DNA from: CAVUNY01 sp963843535
Lineage (GTDB): Bacteria; Chloroflexota; Anaerolineae; Anaerolineales; Anaerolineaceae
Assembly: GCA_963843535.1 (NCBI GenBank)
Contig: CAWJKU010000002.1
Location: 124,001 to 188,000 of the forward strand
Reading direction: 5' to 3'
DNA: 64,000 nt
Positions 35,747 through 44,094 of the stretch are shown piece after piece. Below the pieces are notes generated by a model, which saw nothing but the letters and a program-made list of their open reading frames with translations, did not search any database and was not told the DNA's origin. A program made the position numbers and the translations under genes. The stretch's first letter is position 1; the number at the start of each line of letters is the position of its first letter.

Positions 35747-37336
35747 TTAGGTTAACTTTACCACAGGATAATCTTTATGGGTGAGCATGCCTGTCTTAAT
35801 GTCGCGAGATGTCATGGTCAGACGTTTATTCGCATCCACACAAAATTCGACCTCAAAACGCGGTTCTCCGCGTGCGGCAGGTGGGTTAGCCGGTAAGAAA
35901 GTAGGTTGGGATTCGTTCATCCAGAAGAGACTGCGTTGCTCCACCTCATTGGGGGTAATCTGCATTACCCTGGCAACACCGGACGGGTCAAAAACAATTT
36001 CGACACTATTGCTGCTGATCGAGCTGGATTCGGCTATCTCAAAAATCGCCAGGCCTAATTGAGATTGGCTATCATACGAGGCTTTGACCGACAGCCGCGC
36101 GACGGGTGCAGGAGTTGGGTAAGGCGTACCCTTGTGGACGATGATGCGGTAATCATATTGATGGGTAGCGGGATTCACATAACGAATGGCGTAGTCATGC
36201 TGAATATGATCGTAAAAATCTACCCCGGCCACAAAAGCAGCAGCTCCACGCGCCACAGCGTCCAGAGGATGGTCATAACTCACCCGTTCTTTGCCAAAAA
36301 TTTGGCGTAACGTGCGCTGAACCGATGGAATGGCACTGGTACCCCCAACCATCAGGACAGAATTAATATTTTCTTCGTTGTACCCGCGTTCGCGAGCGGC
36401 ATTGATCGCTGAACGAACGATGCGATTTATTTCGGTAAAAAGCTCGTGCCGGTCGAGGATTTCTTCAAATTGCCCGCGGGTAAAAGAACCAGACAATACG
36501 ACAGAGGATGCCGGATCCACCACCTGAATTTCGGCCTGGTTCGAAGAAGAAAGCTGCTCTTTGGCCCTTTCGCATGCCACCAACAATTCGTTGCTGAGCA
36601 GTCTGACAGGTTCGTCAAAGTCCTGGACGTTATTCTGACGAAGGATCTCTTGAAAAATCCACTGGTCAATCGTCGATCCGCCGATGTACTTTCCTGCTTT
36701 TCCCAATACCCGGCAGCGCCGGCCTGTGGTGGATGAGGGCTCTGCCTCCATCAAAACTACTGAGGCATGCATCGTGCCGCCGCCGAAATCGAAAATGAGG
36801 TATGTGTGTCCGGGTAAGATGTGCGTTCCGTATCCTAAAGCAGCCGCAGAAGGTTCATCAATTAAGCGGTAACGAGGGATCCCGGCTGACTCGGTCACGC
36901 TGGAAAGCCAGTCTTCATAATGCTCGAAGGCTTCAACCGGCACAGATAAGCCAATCTCCTCTCCGCGCAGATCCAGCTGCTGAGCAGCAAAGAGTAGCAA
37001 TGTCGAAAGAAAATCATGGCCTGCGATGAAGGGTGTTATCTCACGCCCTTCGATTTTCACCTTAATCGGGCTGCGCTGGCTGATATACCTTTTCATCCAG
37101 CGAAAAGTGTGGCGTGAATGGTATAGATTTCGCCGCAACACCTGGTCGCCAATCCAACGCCTGTTGTCGGTTTCATAATGGATCAACGAAGGGATAACGA
37201 AAATTTCCTGGTCGCCCTGGTGGTAGGTGTGACTGTATTCAGGTATAAATAGAGGGACGCCAGCCTGTAGCTGCTCATCCCAAACTGCCAAAACCGTATT
37301 GGAAGTGCCAAAATCGACTGCTAAACGCCCGGCCAT
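35747..37336 (-). CDS. Hsp70-family ATPase (divergent DnaK-like)
   Basis: 529 aa. The actin-like ATPase domain has phosphate-1 VDFGTSNT (7-14), phosphate-2 FDFGGGT (182-188), and the adenosine motif LMVGGTSAIP near 325. The substrate-binding part (about 385-529) is beta-rich and shorter than in DnaK; the helical lid is missing, as is the usual inter-domain linker sequence. No DnaJ or GrpE gene is close. It probably clamps a peptide from another cluster member in an ATP-dependent way, not general folding. It lies 17 bases after the large HEAT/WD40 gene. The insert around residues 29-45 is specific to this protein. Confidence 0.85.
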   Translation of the reverse strand: MAGRLAVDFGTSNTVLAVWDEQLQAGVPLFIPEYSHTYHQGDQEIFVIPSLIHYETDNRRWIGDQVLRRNLYHSRHTFRWMKRYISQRSPIKVKIEGREITPFIAGHDFLSTLLLFAAQQLDLRGEEIGLSVPVEAFEHYEDWLSSVTESAGIPRYRLIDEPSAAALGYGTHILPGHTYLIFDFGGGTMHASVVLMEAEPSSTTGRRCRVLGKAGKYIGGSTIDQWIFQEILRQNNVQDFDEPVRLLSNELLVACERAKEQLSSSNQAEIQVVDPASSVVLSGSFTRGQFEEILDRHELFTEINRIVRSAINAARERGYNEENINSVLMVGGTSAIPSVQRTLRQIFGKERVSYDHPLDAVARGAAAFVAGVDFYDHIQHDYAIRYVNPATHQYDYRIIVHKGTPYPTPAPVARLSVKASYDSQSQLGLAIFEIAESSSISSNSVEIVFDPSGVARVMQITPNEVEQRSLFWMNESQPTFLPANPPAARGEPRFEVEFCVDANKRLTMTSRDIKTGMLTHKDYPVVKLT

Positions 37337-37353
37337 TCCACCGATTTTACTCT

Positions 37354-40020
37354 TTATTCGAGGATAATGTCAAATTCGCCTGGTTTGATCTGATAGAGTT
37401 CTTCCACCAAGATATCATACCTGAATCGGCGCTGCAGTAATGCTTCGGCTAATTCTAATGTCCTGCGTAAACTGGTGGGAGCATCTGCACTGTGGAGTAG
37501 TAAAGCGGTCACTGCGGCCAGGTGGGCAGGTCGGGCATTAGCCAGAGGGCGATCGATCAAATCTGGCAGGTCGCGGACACGTAAATCCCAGAACTGCATG
37601 GTTGACTCATCTGTTCCGGTGGCCATGAATGCCCCATCTGCGGAGAGATGCAGAGAGGTTAGCCTGCCTGTATCTGTCGATACGGTACCGATGTGGGTCA
37701 GATCAGGCCAATGACGAAACTCAATCGTCCCATTCTTCGCGGCGATTACAAGGGACGGCTGCGCAGGCACGAATTCTAGATCCACCACGCTCGAGTCTTT
37801 CCGAAGAATTGCCTCGCGCGTGATCCTGCGATTTTGTGGTTTAGAAAGGTAACGCACCACCTGACCGTTGCGCTGGCCGACCAGGAACTCACCGGTATCT
37901 GGCGGGAAAACTCCACATAAGGCCATAGATTGTCTGGTTCCCGAAAAGGCAGCCGTCCGCACGGATTGCGGCTCAATGTTAAGCAGATTGGGCAGCTGCA
38001 GGATAGACAGCGACGAATGCATCAAGACGATCTGTTGTTGGTTTTTAGATGTAAACGCAGCTCGCGGCCAATCCGGCAAAGCCTGGCGACCAATTTCCTC
38101 CCTGGTGCCCAGGTTCCAATAAATCACCGCGCCATCTCGACCTGTGCTGACCAAATTCGCGTCACCGATGGGTAGAAGAGCAGTGATCGCACCTTGATGC
38201 CCTGGAAGGACAAATGCTTCATTGTCTTGCCAACCATAAATCCAACACGCTGAATCGACATTGGAACGCACCCCACAAACCAGGTAATTACTTCCGACGA
38301 AAGCAACTTTGGAAATTGAATGATTGAATCCCCCGCGGATGCGCCTGATTTCAGCTTTTTGAAAATCCCATGTCACCAGTTTACGGCTGCCGGTGCCAAT
38401 CGCGATCAAAGGCTTTTGAGGAGAAAAACAAACATCGTTTACCCTGCCGCTGACGCGCACTCGGGCAGTGGAGATGGCTGGGGGCAGTGTACTTTCCCAG
38501 TCAGGCCTGGCAGGCGGTGGCAGGTTTTGCGCCAGGTGGGTCAGGCGGATATATTCCTCAACCTCTGCCGGGTTATCTGGTTTCCAGCCTTCAACAGGGA
38601 ATGCCTGCAGGATGCGAATGCCCCAGCGCAGCGGCACCAGATGAACCAATGACCATAACCGCGTCCACTCATGGTTTTCCAGTAATAATTCCACCAGCAG
38701 CCGGATCTCATCTGTGGACAGCTGTGAGGTATTGGAGCGAAAATCAATACCTGCCAGGATGGATAAATAGGCACTTTTCCCCAACCGCTGCACCTGGCCA
38801 GCAATGCGCTGGCGCAGGGCGGGCTGGGCGGTTTCATACGCTGCTTGCATCAGGCGGTTATCAAAATCGAGTGAATCATATTCAGGCCACAAACCAGCTT
38901 GAAATAAAAACAAAGCCAGCTGCTCCGGTTTGGCAGGGCGATATCCGGCAGACAGCGCCAATTCTAAAGCACGCGGCAGATTCTGGTTGACCGCAAGCAT
39001 GCAGAACGCTGCCTGAGCAGCCGGGTCTTCAAGAGAAATCAGCGCATCCCGGGCAGCCTGGGCGAGTTGGGGATCATTATCATTAGCCAGGTCCCATAAG
39101 ATCGGGATGCCTTCTGGTGGTATCTTGCGGGCAATTTCACTGCGCCCTATTATTAATGCCGTCATCAACCGAAGCTCAATCGGTCGAGCGGCGACCATCT
39201 TCCCCTCACGTATGATCTCAGCCAGGACTGGCGAGCGGGTTTGCCTCCAACCCTGGCAGACAAGATTGATCGCGGCTTCATTTTGCAGCAGTGGAAGACA
39301 GCGGCGGGCTTCGACCGCGATGGCCGGGTCTCCATCCTGCAATGAAGCGATTAATGGCGCAACCATTTCCGGACTGCTGTGGACCAGATCATCAGTTTGG
39401 GCAGATTTTAACAGGAACAGTACGCGAACCTCCACTGGATTTTGGGGGATGTATCCTGAAGTAAACCCCAGCTGCCAGATGGCTTCATCTCGGCTGGCAG
39501 ACCACAACCGGAACATCTCATCGCGGCTTTCCTGCCGTGAAAGGCCGGTTAATGCAGCGCTGGCGCTGGCAGCCACAGTCGGATCAAGATCTGCGCGCAA
39601 AAGAAGCACATCTGATAGGCGTTCAGGTTGGACGGACTGCAAAGTCTCAATTTTTCTTAATTTTGCCAGGGAGATTGCCCAGGCGCGAGAGCGATAACCA
39701 GCATGTTTTCTCTTTTCGAGCAGAATCTGTTCGACCACCGGCAGGCGCCGGGCTGCCCATTCCTGCCACAGGCAATCGAAGCTGGAAGCCGGAAGGGGGG
39801 ATGAGAGGATATCGATAATTTCAGAGTGGAATGCAAGTGCTTTTGAGGTGGAAAGCCCTGCCATAAGTGCGTGAATCGCAGCTGCATCTCCCCGCATGGC
39901 TGATTTTGACAGCTTATTTATGGCGAGGTGCTGTCCCCATTTTCCGATAAGGGGTATTGGGTCTGTTAACAGCGTTTCCCAGATCGAAGATGGGGGTTTC
40001 ACCGGAGATGATACAGCCAT
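37354..40020 (-). CDS. Large HEAT-repeat plus WD40-like propeller protein
   Basis: 888 aa. About 60-490 are helical repeats of HEAT/ARM type (for example DGDPAIAVEARRCL, NDNDPQLAQAARDAL). About 520-820 are propeller blades less regular than in its paralogue (FSPQKPLIAIGTGSRKLVTWDF, LSADGAFMATGTDESTMQFWD). The tail is RFRYDILVEE...KPGEFDIILE, matching the tail of the 762-aa protein. It is encoded between the AAA+ and Hsp70-like genes, 21 and 17 bases away. Probably a cytoplasmic scaffold that brings clients to one or both ATPases; that is inference. Confidence 0.82.
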   Translation of the reverse strand: MAVSSPVKPPSSIWETLLTDPIPLIGKWGQHLAINKLSKSAMRGDAAAIHALMAGLSTSKALAFHSEIIDILSSPLPASSFDCLWQEWAARRLPVVEQILLEKRKHAGYRSRAWAISLAKLRKIETLQSVQPERLSDVLLLRADLDPTVAASASAALTGLSRQESRDEMFRLWSASRDEAIWQLGFTSGYIPQNPVEVRVLFLLKSAQTDDLVHSSPEMVAPLIASLQDGDPAIAVEARRCLPLLQNEAAINLVCQGWRQTRSPVLAEIIREGKMVAARPIELRLMTALIIGRSEIARKIPPEGIPILWDLANDNDPQLAQAARDALISLEDPAAQAAFCMLAVNQNLPRALELALSAGYRPAKPEQLALFLFQAGLWPEYDSLDFDNRLMQAAYETAQPALRQRIAGQVQRLGKSAYLSILAGIDFRSNTSQLSTDEIRLLVELLLENHEWTRLWSLVHLVPLRWGIRILQAFPVEGWKPDNPAEVEEYIRLTHLAQNLPPPARPDWESTLPPAISTARVRVSGRVNDVCFSPQKPLIAIGTGSRKLVTWDFQKAEIRRIRGGFNHSISKVAFVGSNYLVCGVRSNVDSACWIYGWQDNEAFVLPGHQGAITALLPIGDANLVSTGRDGAVIYWNLGTREEIGRQALPDWPRAAFTSKNQQQIVLMHSSLSILQLPNLLNIEPQSVRTAAFSGTRQSMALCGVFPPDTGEFLVGQRNGQVVRYLSKPQNRRITREAILRKDSSVVDLEFVPAQPSLVIAAKNGTIEFRHWPDLTHIGTVSTDTGRLTSLHLSADGAFMATGTDESTMQFWDLRVRDLPDLIDRPLANARPAHLAAVTALLLHSADAPTSLRRTLELAEALLQRRFRYDILVEELYQIKPGEFDIILE

Positions 40021-40041
40021 ACCTGGATTTTTTTCTGGGAG

Positions 40042-41565
40042 TTAAGTCGACCGCACACTTACAAAGCTTGAGGCGGCATCCTCCGCTTCGGCGAAGGACG
40101 CAGACCGGGCGCGGCCTTCCGTCAGCCAGCTGCGTAAAGCGGCAATGTTTTCACGCTGAGATACGCTCAACGGTACCTGGCGCTGGAGAGATTTTAAAAT
40201 ATCGGCGGTGGTAAATTCTCTTTGTCCGTCATCGAAGCCTAGATACATGGCATCGATGATGGCTTGCTCGATTTCTGAGCCCACATAACCTTCTGAGGCG
40301 GCTGCCAATGTATCCAAATCATAATCTTCCGGTATCCTGCGCCGTTTCAACAGGTGGACCGAGAATATTTCACGGCGTTCGTCCGCGGTGGGCAAATCCA
40401 AGAAGAATATCTCATCAAAGCGGCCTTTTCTGAGGAGTTCAGGCGGCAAGCTGTATATATCATTGGCGGTCGCGACCACAAACACCGGCACTTTCTTTTC
40501 CTGCATCCAGGTTAAGACAGAGCCGAACACGCGGGTAGATGTGCCTGAATCAGCCCCGCCGTGAGAAAGCGATTTCTCCAATTCGTCAATCCACAAGATG
40601 CAGGGAGCGACCGTCTCAGCCAGGCGCAAAGCGCGGCGTGTGCGTTCTTCTGATTCGCCCACCAGGCTGCCGTAAAGCGCGCCCACATCCAGGCGAAGCA
40701 AAGGCAGCCGCCACAAGCCGCCGATCATTTTGGCGGTGAGAGACTTGCCCGTGCCAGGAATACCGATCAATGCGATGCCCTTGGGCGCCGGCAAACCATA
40801 TTCACGCGCTTCTTTGCTGAACGCGCGTTCACGCAGGCGCAGCCATTCTTTTAAGACACCCAACCCGCCGACATCATCCGGGGTTTCGGTGACCGCGTAG
40901 AATTCTAAGGCTTCGCTTTCGCGGATGATCTGCTTTTTCTCATCGGTCACCAGATCGATGTCCCGGTCATCGATGCGTCCGTTGCTGACAATGGCCTTGG
41001 CAAAAACCCGCTGCGCTTGGGCTACCGTCAGTCCCAGGGCAGCTTGAACCATTTTTTCCTGGCCCAGGGGCGTCAAGTTTACTTTTATCCCGGGTTTATT
41101 AATCTGGCTGAGCAGCACATCTTCCATTTCCGCTGCTTTAGGCAATTCCAATTCTAATAACACAATCTCATCGCGCAGCTCATCCGGAATTTTTGCATTG
41201 GGAGATGTGACGATAATCGATTTATTCCCCAGGCGTACGCGCTGGGAAACAGAACGCAGCTTGCGTTTAACCTGGGGGTTATCCCAGGCTTCATGGAAAT
41301 CTTTGAGGATAAAGATTGTGTTCGGCGAAGCGATCGCTTCTACCTGTTCGAGCGCTGTCAAGGGATCCCGGGCATCGGGCGGTGAGGATTTGCCGGGAGT
41401 TAAGAGCTTAAATCCATCGGAGAAATCCCAGGAGAGCAGCGTTCGTTGGGTTCTTTCGCTCAGAATCCGAACAATTTGCAGGCAGCGTTCTTCTTCCTGG
41501 GTGACTACCAGAATCAACGGAAACCGCGCGCGTAAAAAGGTGTCGAGTTGTTCGTCGAAGTTCAT
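40042..41565 (-). CDS. Ycf46-type AAA+ ATPase
   Basis: 507 aa. Residues 1-200 are a degenerate AAA-like domain without a P-loop, characteristic of Ycf46. The active AAA domain has Walker A GIPGTGKS (268-275), Walker B ILWIDE (323-328), sensor 1 ATAND, arginine finger region LLRKGRFDE, and sensor 2 YVGSEIEQAI. A helical tail follows. The SRH and pore-loop pattern resembles FtsH/Cdc48-like unfoldases, but there is no protease domain or membrane segment. It probably hexamerises and remodels a cluster protein. It starts six bases after the stop of the 66-aa gene. Confidence 0.88.
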   Translation of the reverse strand: MNFDEQLDTFLRARFPLILVVTQEEERCLQIVRILSERTQRTLLSWDFSDGFKLLTPGKSSPPDARDPLTALEQVEAIASPNTIFILKDFHEAWDNPQVKRKLRSVSQRVRLGNKSIIVTSPNAKIPDELRDEIVLLELELPKAAEMEDVLLSQINKPGIKVNLTPLGQEKMVQAALGLTVAQAQRVFAKAIVSNGRIDDRDIDLVTDEKKQIIRESEALEFYAVTETPDDVGGLGVLKEWLRLRERAFSKEAREYGLPAPKGIALIGIPGTGKSLTAKMIGGLWRLPLLRLDVGALYGSLVGESEERTRRALRLAETVAPCILWIDELEKSLSHGGADSGTSTRVFGSVLTWMQEKKVPVFVVATANDIYSLPPELLRKGRFDEIFFLDLPTADERREIFSVHLLKRRRIPEDYDLDTLAAASEGYVGSEIEQAIIDAMYLGFDDGQREFTTADILKSLQRQVPLSVSQRENIAALRSWLTEGRARSASFAEAEDAASSFVSVRST

Positions 41566-41571
41566 GGATTT

Positions 41572-41772
41572 TTATTTTTCTACCGGACCGGCTTCCTGGT
41601 TTTTACTGCCGATTTCCACGATTTGCACCTGAATCTGGTAGCGTTTGCCTTCAATCTCAATTTTCTGGTTGGCATAAAAACCACGCGAACCCGTCTTGAA
41701 CTGCTTAGGCAGCACATGCATGACGGCTACTCGCTGATCGCTGTCAGTTTTTAGATCGGCTATCAGGAACAT
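41572..41772 (-). CDS. Small beta-rich protein of unknown function (66 aa), first gene of the cluster
   Basis: The ATG has AAGGAG at ideal spacing, and the stop lies six bases before the AAA+ start, so this is a real gene. The protein has alternating strands (MFLIADLKT, RVAVMHVLPKQF, YANQKIEIEGKRYQIQVQIVEIG) and a short polar tail, perhaps a small barrel that docks onto the ATPase. I recognise no family. Confidence 0.7.
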   Translation of the reverse strand: MFLIADLKTDSDQRVAVMHVLPKQFKTGSRGFYANQKIEIEGKRYQIQVQIVEIGSKNQEAGPVEK

Positions 41773-41805
41773 CTTTTTCTCCTTTGAAAATCCTCATATG
41801 GGCAG

Positions 41806-41811
41806 ATTATA
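41806..41811 (-). promoter_or_regulatory. -10 box of the eight-gene cluster
   Basis: TATAAT on the minus strand (41811-41806), about 34 bases before the ATG at 41772. The -35 region is weak. It lies back to back with the glmS promoter. Confidence 0.5.
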
Positions 41812-41824
41812 CCGGAATTTCTGC

Positions 41825-41830
41825 TATAAT
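41825..41830 (+). promoter_or_regulatory. -10 box of glmS
   Basis: TATAAT on the plus strand, expected start near 41837, about 50 bases upstream of the ribozyme cleavage site. The -35 is weak (CAGATT, 16-base spacer). Confidence 0.5.
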
Positions 41831-41886
41831 AGTTTCAGCCAATCAGCAAAGGAGGTTTTCAGCACGATAAGTATCTGGGAAAGACA

Positions 41887-42112
41887 AGCGCATGGTTCTT
41901 ACATTGGCAAAATGTGAGATTGACGAGGATGAGGGTTCTCCTCCGCGAGGAGGAGTTAACCACCGAGAACAGGATGCTGGTCCTGGACGGTGGGAAAATC
42001 GACAGATCAGCGGAAGCCCTCCTGAACCGAACGGTTCTGCCCCTTTCCCTTTATTGTAAATCCTAACAGGTATACCGCTTGCTGTCCGTCATCCAGGATA
42101 GCGGCAAGCCTT
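41887..42112 (+). ncRNA. glmS ribozyme (glucosamine-6-phosphate-activated self-cleaving leader)
   Basis: Directly upstream of glmS. The cleavage-site core A|GCGC is at 41887-41891 (cut expected between 41887 and 41888). It is followed by hairpin P1 (CTTACATT at 41898-41905 pairing with AATGTGAG), then the conserved GACGAGGATGAGGGTT (41922-41937). The 3' half of the core, ATCGACAGATCAGCGG plus AAGCCCTCC, appears at 41998-42022, with GAGGG pairing CCCTC. Between these halves lies an extra segment of about 60 bases with two hairpins (CTCCTCC/GGAGGAG and CCACCG/CGGTGG) where known examples have a few bases. A downstream P4-like helix uses GCTTGC/GCAAGC (about 42077-42112). Known role: cleavage on glucosamine-6-phosphate lowers glmS expression. 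Ends are approximate. Confidence 0.85.
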
Positions 42113-42145
42113 CGAATGCAGATAGCTGTCAAAGGAGGATTAGCT

Positions 42146-43987
42146 ATGTGTGGGATTGTGGGTTACATTGGTGAAAAAAATGCGACGCCGATTATCTTGA
42201 ACGGTTTGAAGCGTCTTGAATACCGCGGGTACGATTCCGCCGGGATTGCCGTATTGGAAAATTCACACATCGAGTTGCGCCGTGAGCTGGGGAAATTGGA
42301 TGCGCTGGTCAGCCTGGTGGGCCAACAACCATTACAGGGCAAGGTGGGTGTAGGGCACACCCGTTGGGCGACGCACGGCGAGCCAAGTGCGCGCAATGCC
42401 CATCCCCATTTCGGCATGACAAAAGAAGTGGTTGTGGTTCATAACGGGATTGTGGAAAATTTTCTGGAACTGCGCGATGAATTGAGCGCGGAAGGCGCGG
42501 TTTTTAACTCTGAGACGGATACTGAAACCATTCCGCATCTGATTGAGCGATACCTGGGAGCAGGTTTTCCGCTGGTGGAGGCTGTTCGCCAATCCCTGCT
42601 GCTGCTGAAGGGCGCGCATGGTATTGTGGTGATGTCTTCACGAGAGCCGGATAAAATTATCGCGGCTCGCATTGGCAACGCAGGTGGGGTCGTGGTAGGC
42701 CTGGGAGAGAACGAGATGTATGTGGCTTCGGATATCCCGGCGATCCTTGAGCATACCCGGCAGGTGGTTTTTCTCGAATCACGGCAGATGGCGGTCATCG
42801 AGCAGCGCCGATTGCGCGTGCAGACTCTTGAAGGGGAAGCAGTCGATTATCAGGTGCATAACGTCGCCTGGGATGCGGTCGCCGCGGAAAAAGGCGAGTA
42901 CCGCCATTTTATGCAAAAAGAAATCCACGAGCAAGTGCGCTCCCTGACCGATACCCTGGCGGGAAGGGTCGATTTCGATGAAGGACGCATCCGCCTGCCC
43001 CAACTGAATCTTGATAAAACGCTCGCTAAACGGATCAACAAAATCGTGATCACCGCCTGCGGCACAGCCGCACATGCCGGTATGGTGGGAAAGATTCTGA
43101 TCGAAAAGATCGCCCGCATCCCGGTAGAAGTGGATATTGCCTCCGAATTTCGCTATCGCGATCCGATCGTGGATGAAAACACGGTGGTGCTGGCGATCAG
43201 CCAGAGTGGAGAAACTGCAGATACCCTGGCTGCTATGGAAGAAGGACGGAAGCGCGGTACGCTGCTGTGGTCGATTGTCAACGCGATTGGGTCTCAGGCG
43301 ATGCGCATAGCCGATGGGTATATTTCGATGCAAACCGGTCCGGAGATTGGGGTGGCTTCAACCAAGGCATTTACCGCTCCTCTGATCGACCTGTATATGC
43401 TCGCAATTCTGTTGGGCGACCTGCGCGGTCAATTGGGAGATGTACAGCGCAAAGCGCTGGTCTCAGACCTGCGTCTGGTGCCCGACCTGGTGGGCCGCTG
43501 CCTGGATCAGGAGCCGCAGGTAATCGAAATCGCCAGGGCGTTGAAGCATGTGCGTGATGCTTTGTATTTGGGAAGGGGAATTAATATGCCCATCGCCTAT
43601 GAAGGGGCGTTAAAACTTAAGGAGATTTCGTATATCCATGCAGAAGCGTACCCGGCAGGAGAGATGAAACACGGTCCCATCGCGCTCATCGATCGGGAGA
43701 TGCCGATCATCGCCATCGCTCCTAAAGATCCCTGGCATGAAAAAATGGTCAGCCAGATCGAACAGGCGAAAGCCCGCGGCGGGCGGGTGGCTGTGGTTGC
43801 TACCCAGGGCGATGAACTGGTGCGAGGCCTGGCGGACCATGTGTTTTGGATACCTGATGCGCCCTGGATGCTCAGCCCGGTGCTGACGGTGATCCCGCTG
43901 CAGCTGCTGGCGTACCACATCGCCTCTGAAAGGGGATTGGACGTAGATCAGCCGCGCAACCTGGCAAAGAGTGTGACAGTGGAGTAA
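42146..43987 (+). CDS. glmS: Glucosamine-fructose-6-phosphate aminotransferase (isomerising)
   Basis: 613 aa. The start at 42146 is fixed by biology: after Met removal, Cys becomes the N-terminal nucleophile of the glutaminase (MCGIVGYIG), and AAAGGAGG lies just upstream; the in-frame ATG at 42116 is not used. The class-II amidotransferase domain (1-240) shows HTRWATHG and HNGIVEN. Two SIS isomerase domains follow (about 285-600; CGTAAHAG, AISQSGETADT), and the C-terminus is PRNLAKSVTVE as in the whole family. It makes glucosamine-6-phosphate from fructose-6-phosphate and glutamine, the first step to UDP-GlcNAc. Expression is under the leader ribozyme. Confidence 0.97.
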   Translation: MCGIVGYIGEKNATPIILNGLKRLEYRGYDSAGIAVLENSHIELRRELGKLDALVSLVGQQPLQGKVGVGHTRWATHGEPSARNAHPHFGMTKEVVVVHNGIVENFLELRDELSAEGAVFNSETDTETIPHLIERYLGAGFPLVEAVRQSLLLLKGAHGIVVMSSREPDKIIAARIGNAGGVVVGLGENEMYVASDIPAILEHTRQVVFLESRQMAVIEQRRLRVQTLEGEAVDYQVHNVAWDAVAAEKGEYRHFMQKEIHEQVRSLTDTLAGRVDFDEGRIRLPQLNLDKTLAKRINKIVITACGTAAHAGMVGKILIEKIARIPVEVDIASEFRYRDPIVDENTVVLAISQSGETADTLAAMEEGRKRGTLLWSIVNAIGSQAMRIADGYISMQTGPEIGVASTKAFTAPLIDLYMLAILLGDLRGQLGDVQRKALVSDLRLVPDLVGRCLDQEPQVIEIARALKHVRDALYLGRGINMPIAYEGALKLKEISYIHAEAYPAGEMKHGPIALIDREMPIIAIAPKDPWHEKMVSQIEQAKARGGRVAVVATQGDELVRGLADHVFWIPDAPWMLSPVLTVIPLQLLAYHIASERGLDVDQPRNLAKSVTVE

Positions 43988-44021
43988 TCATTAACGACGG
44001 GGGAACCCGGCAAAAAATTGT

Positions 44022-44045
44022 GGACAGCAATATGGATTGCTGCCC
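44022..44045 (+). terminator. Probable terminator of glmS
   Basis: Stem GGACAGCAAT with ATTGCTGCCC (one mismatch), 4-base loop, followed by an A/T-rich tract TTAAATTTATTTAAT. Confidence 0.55.
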
Positions 44046-44094
44046 TTAAATTTATTTAATATAATTATCATCATTAATATCGTAAAATAGTTGT

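Noticed and set aside
39107..39697. 196-aa open frame opposite the large HEAT-WD40 gene
   Set aside because: Antisense shadow of a well-supported gene; Arg/Ser-rich and no family.
42116..42145. Upstream ATG for glmS
   Set aside because: GlmS needs Cys right after the initiator Met; the strong Shine-Dalgarno serves the ATG at 42146.
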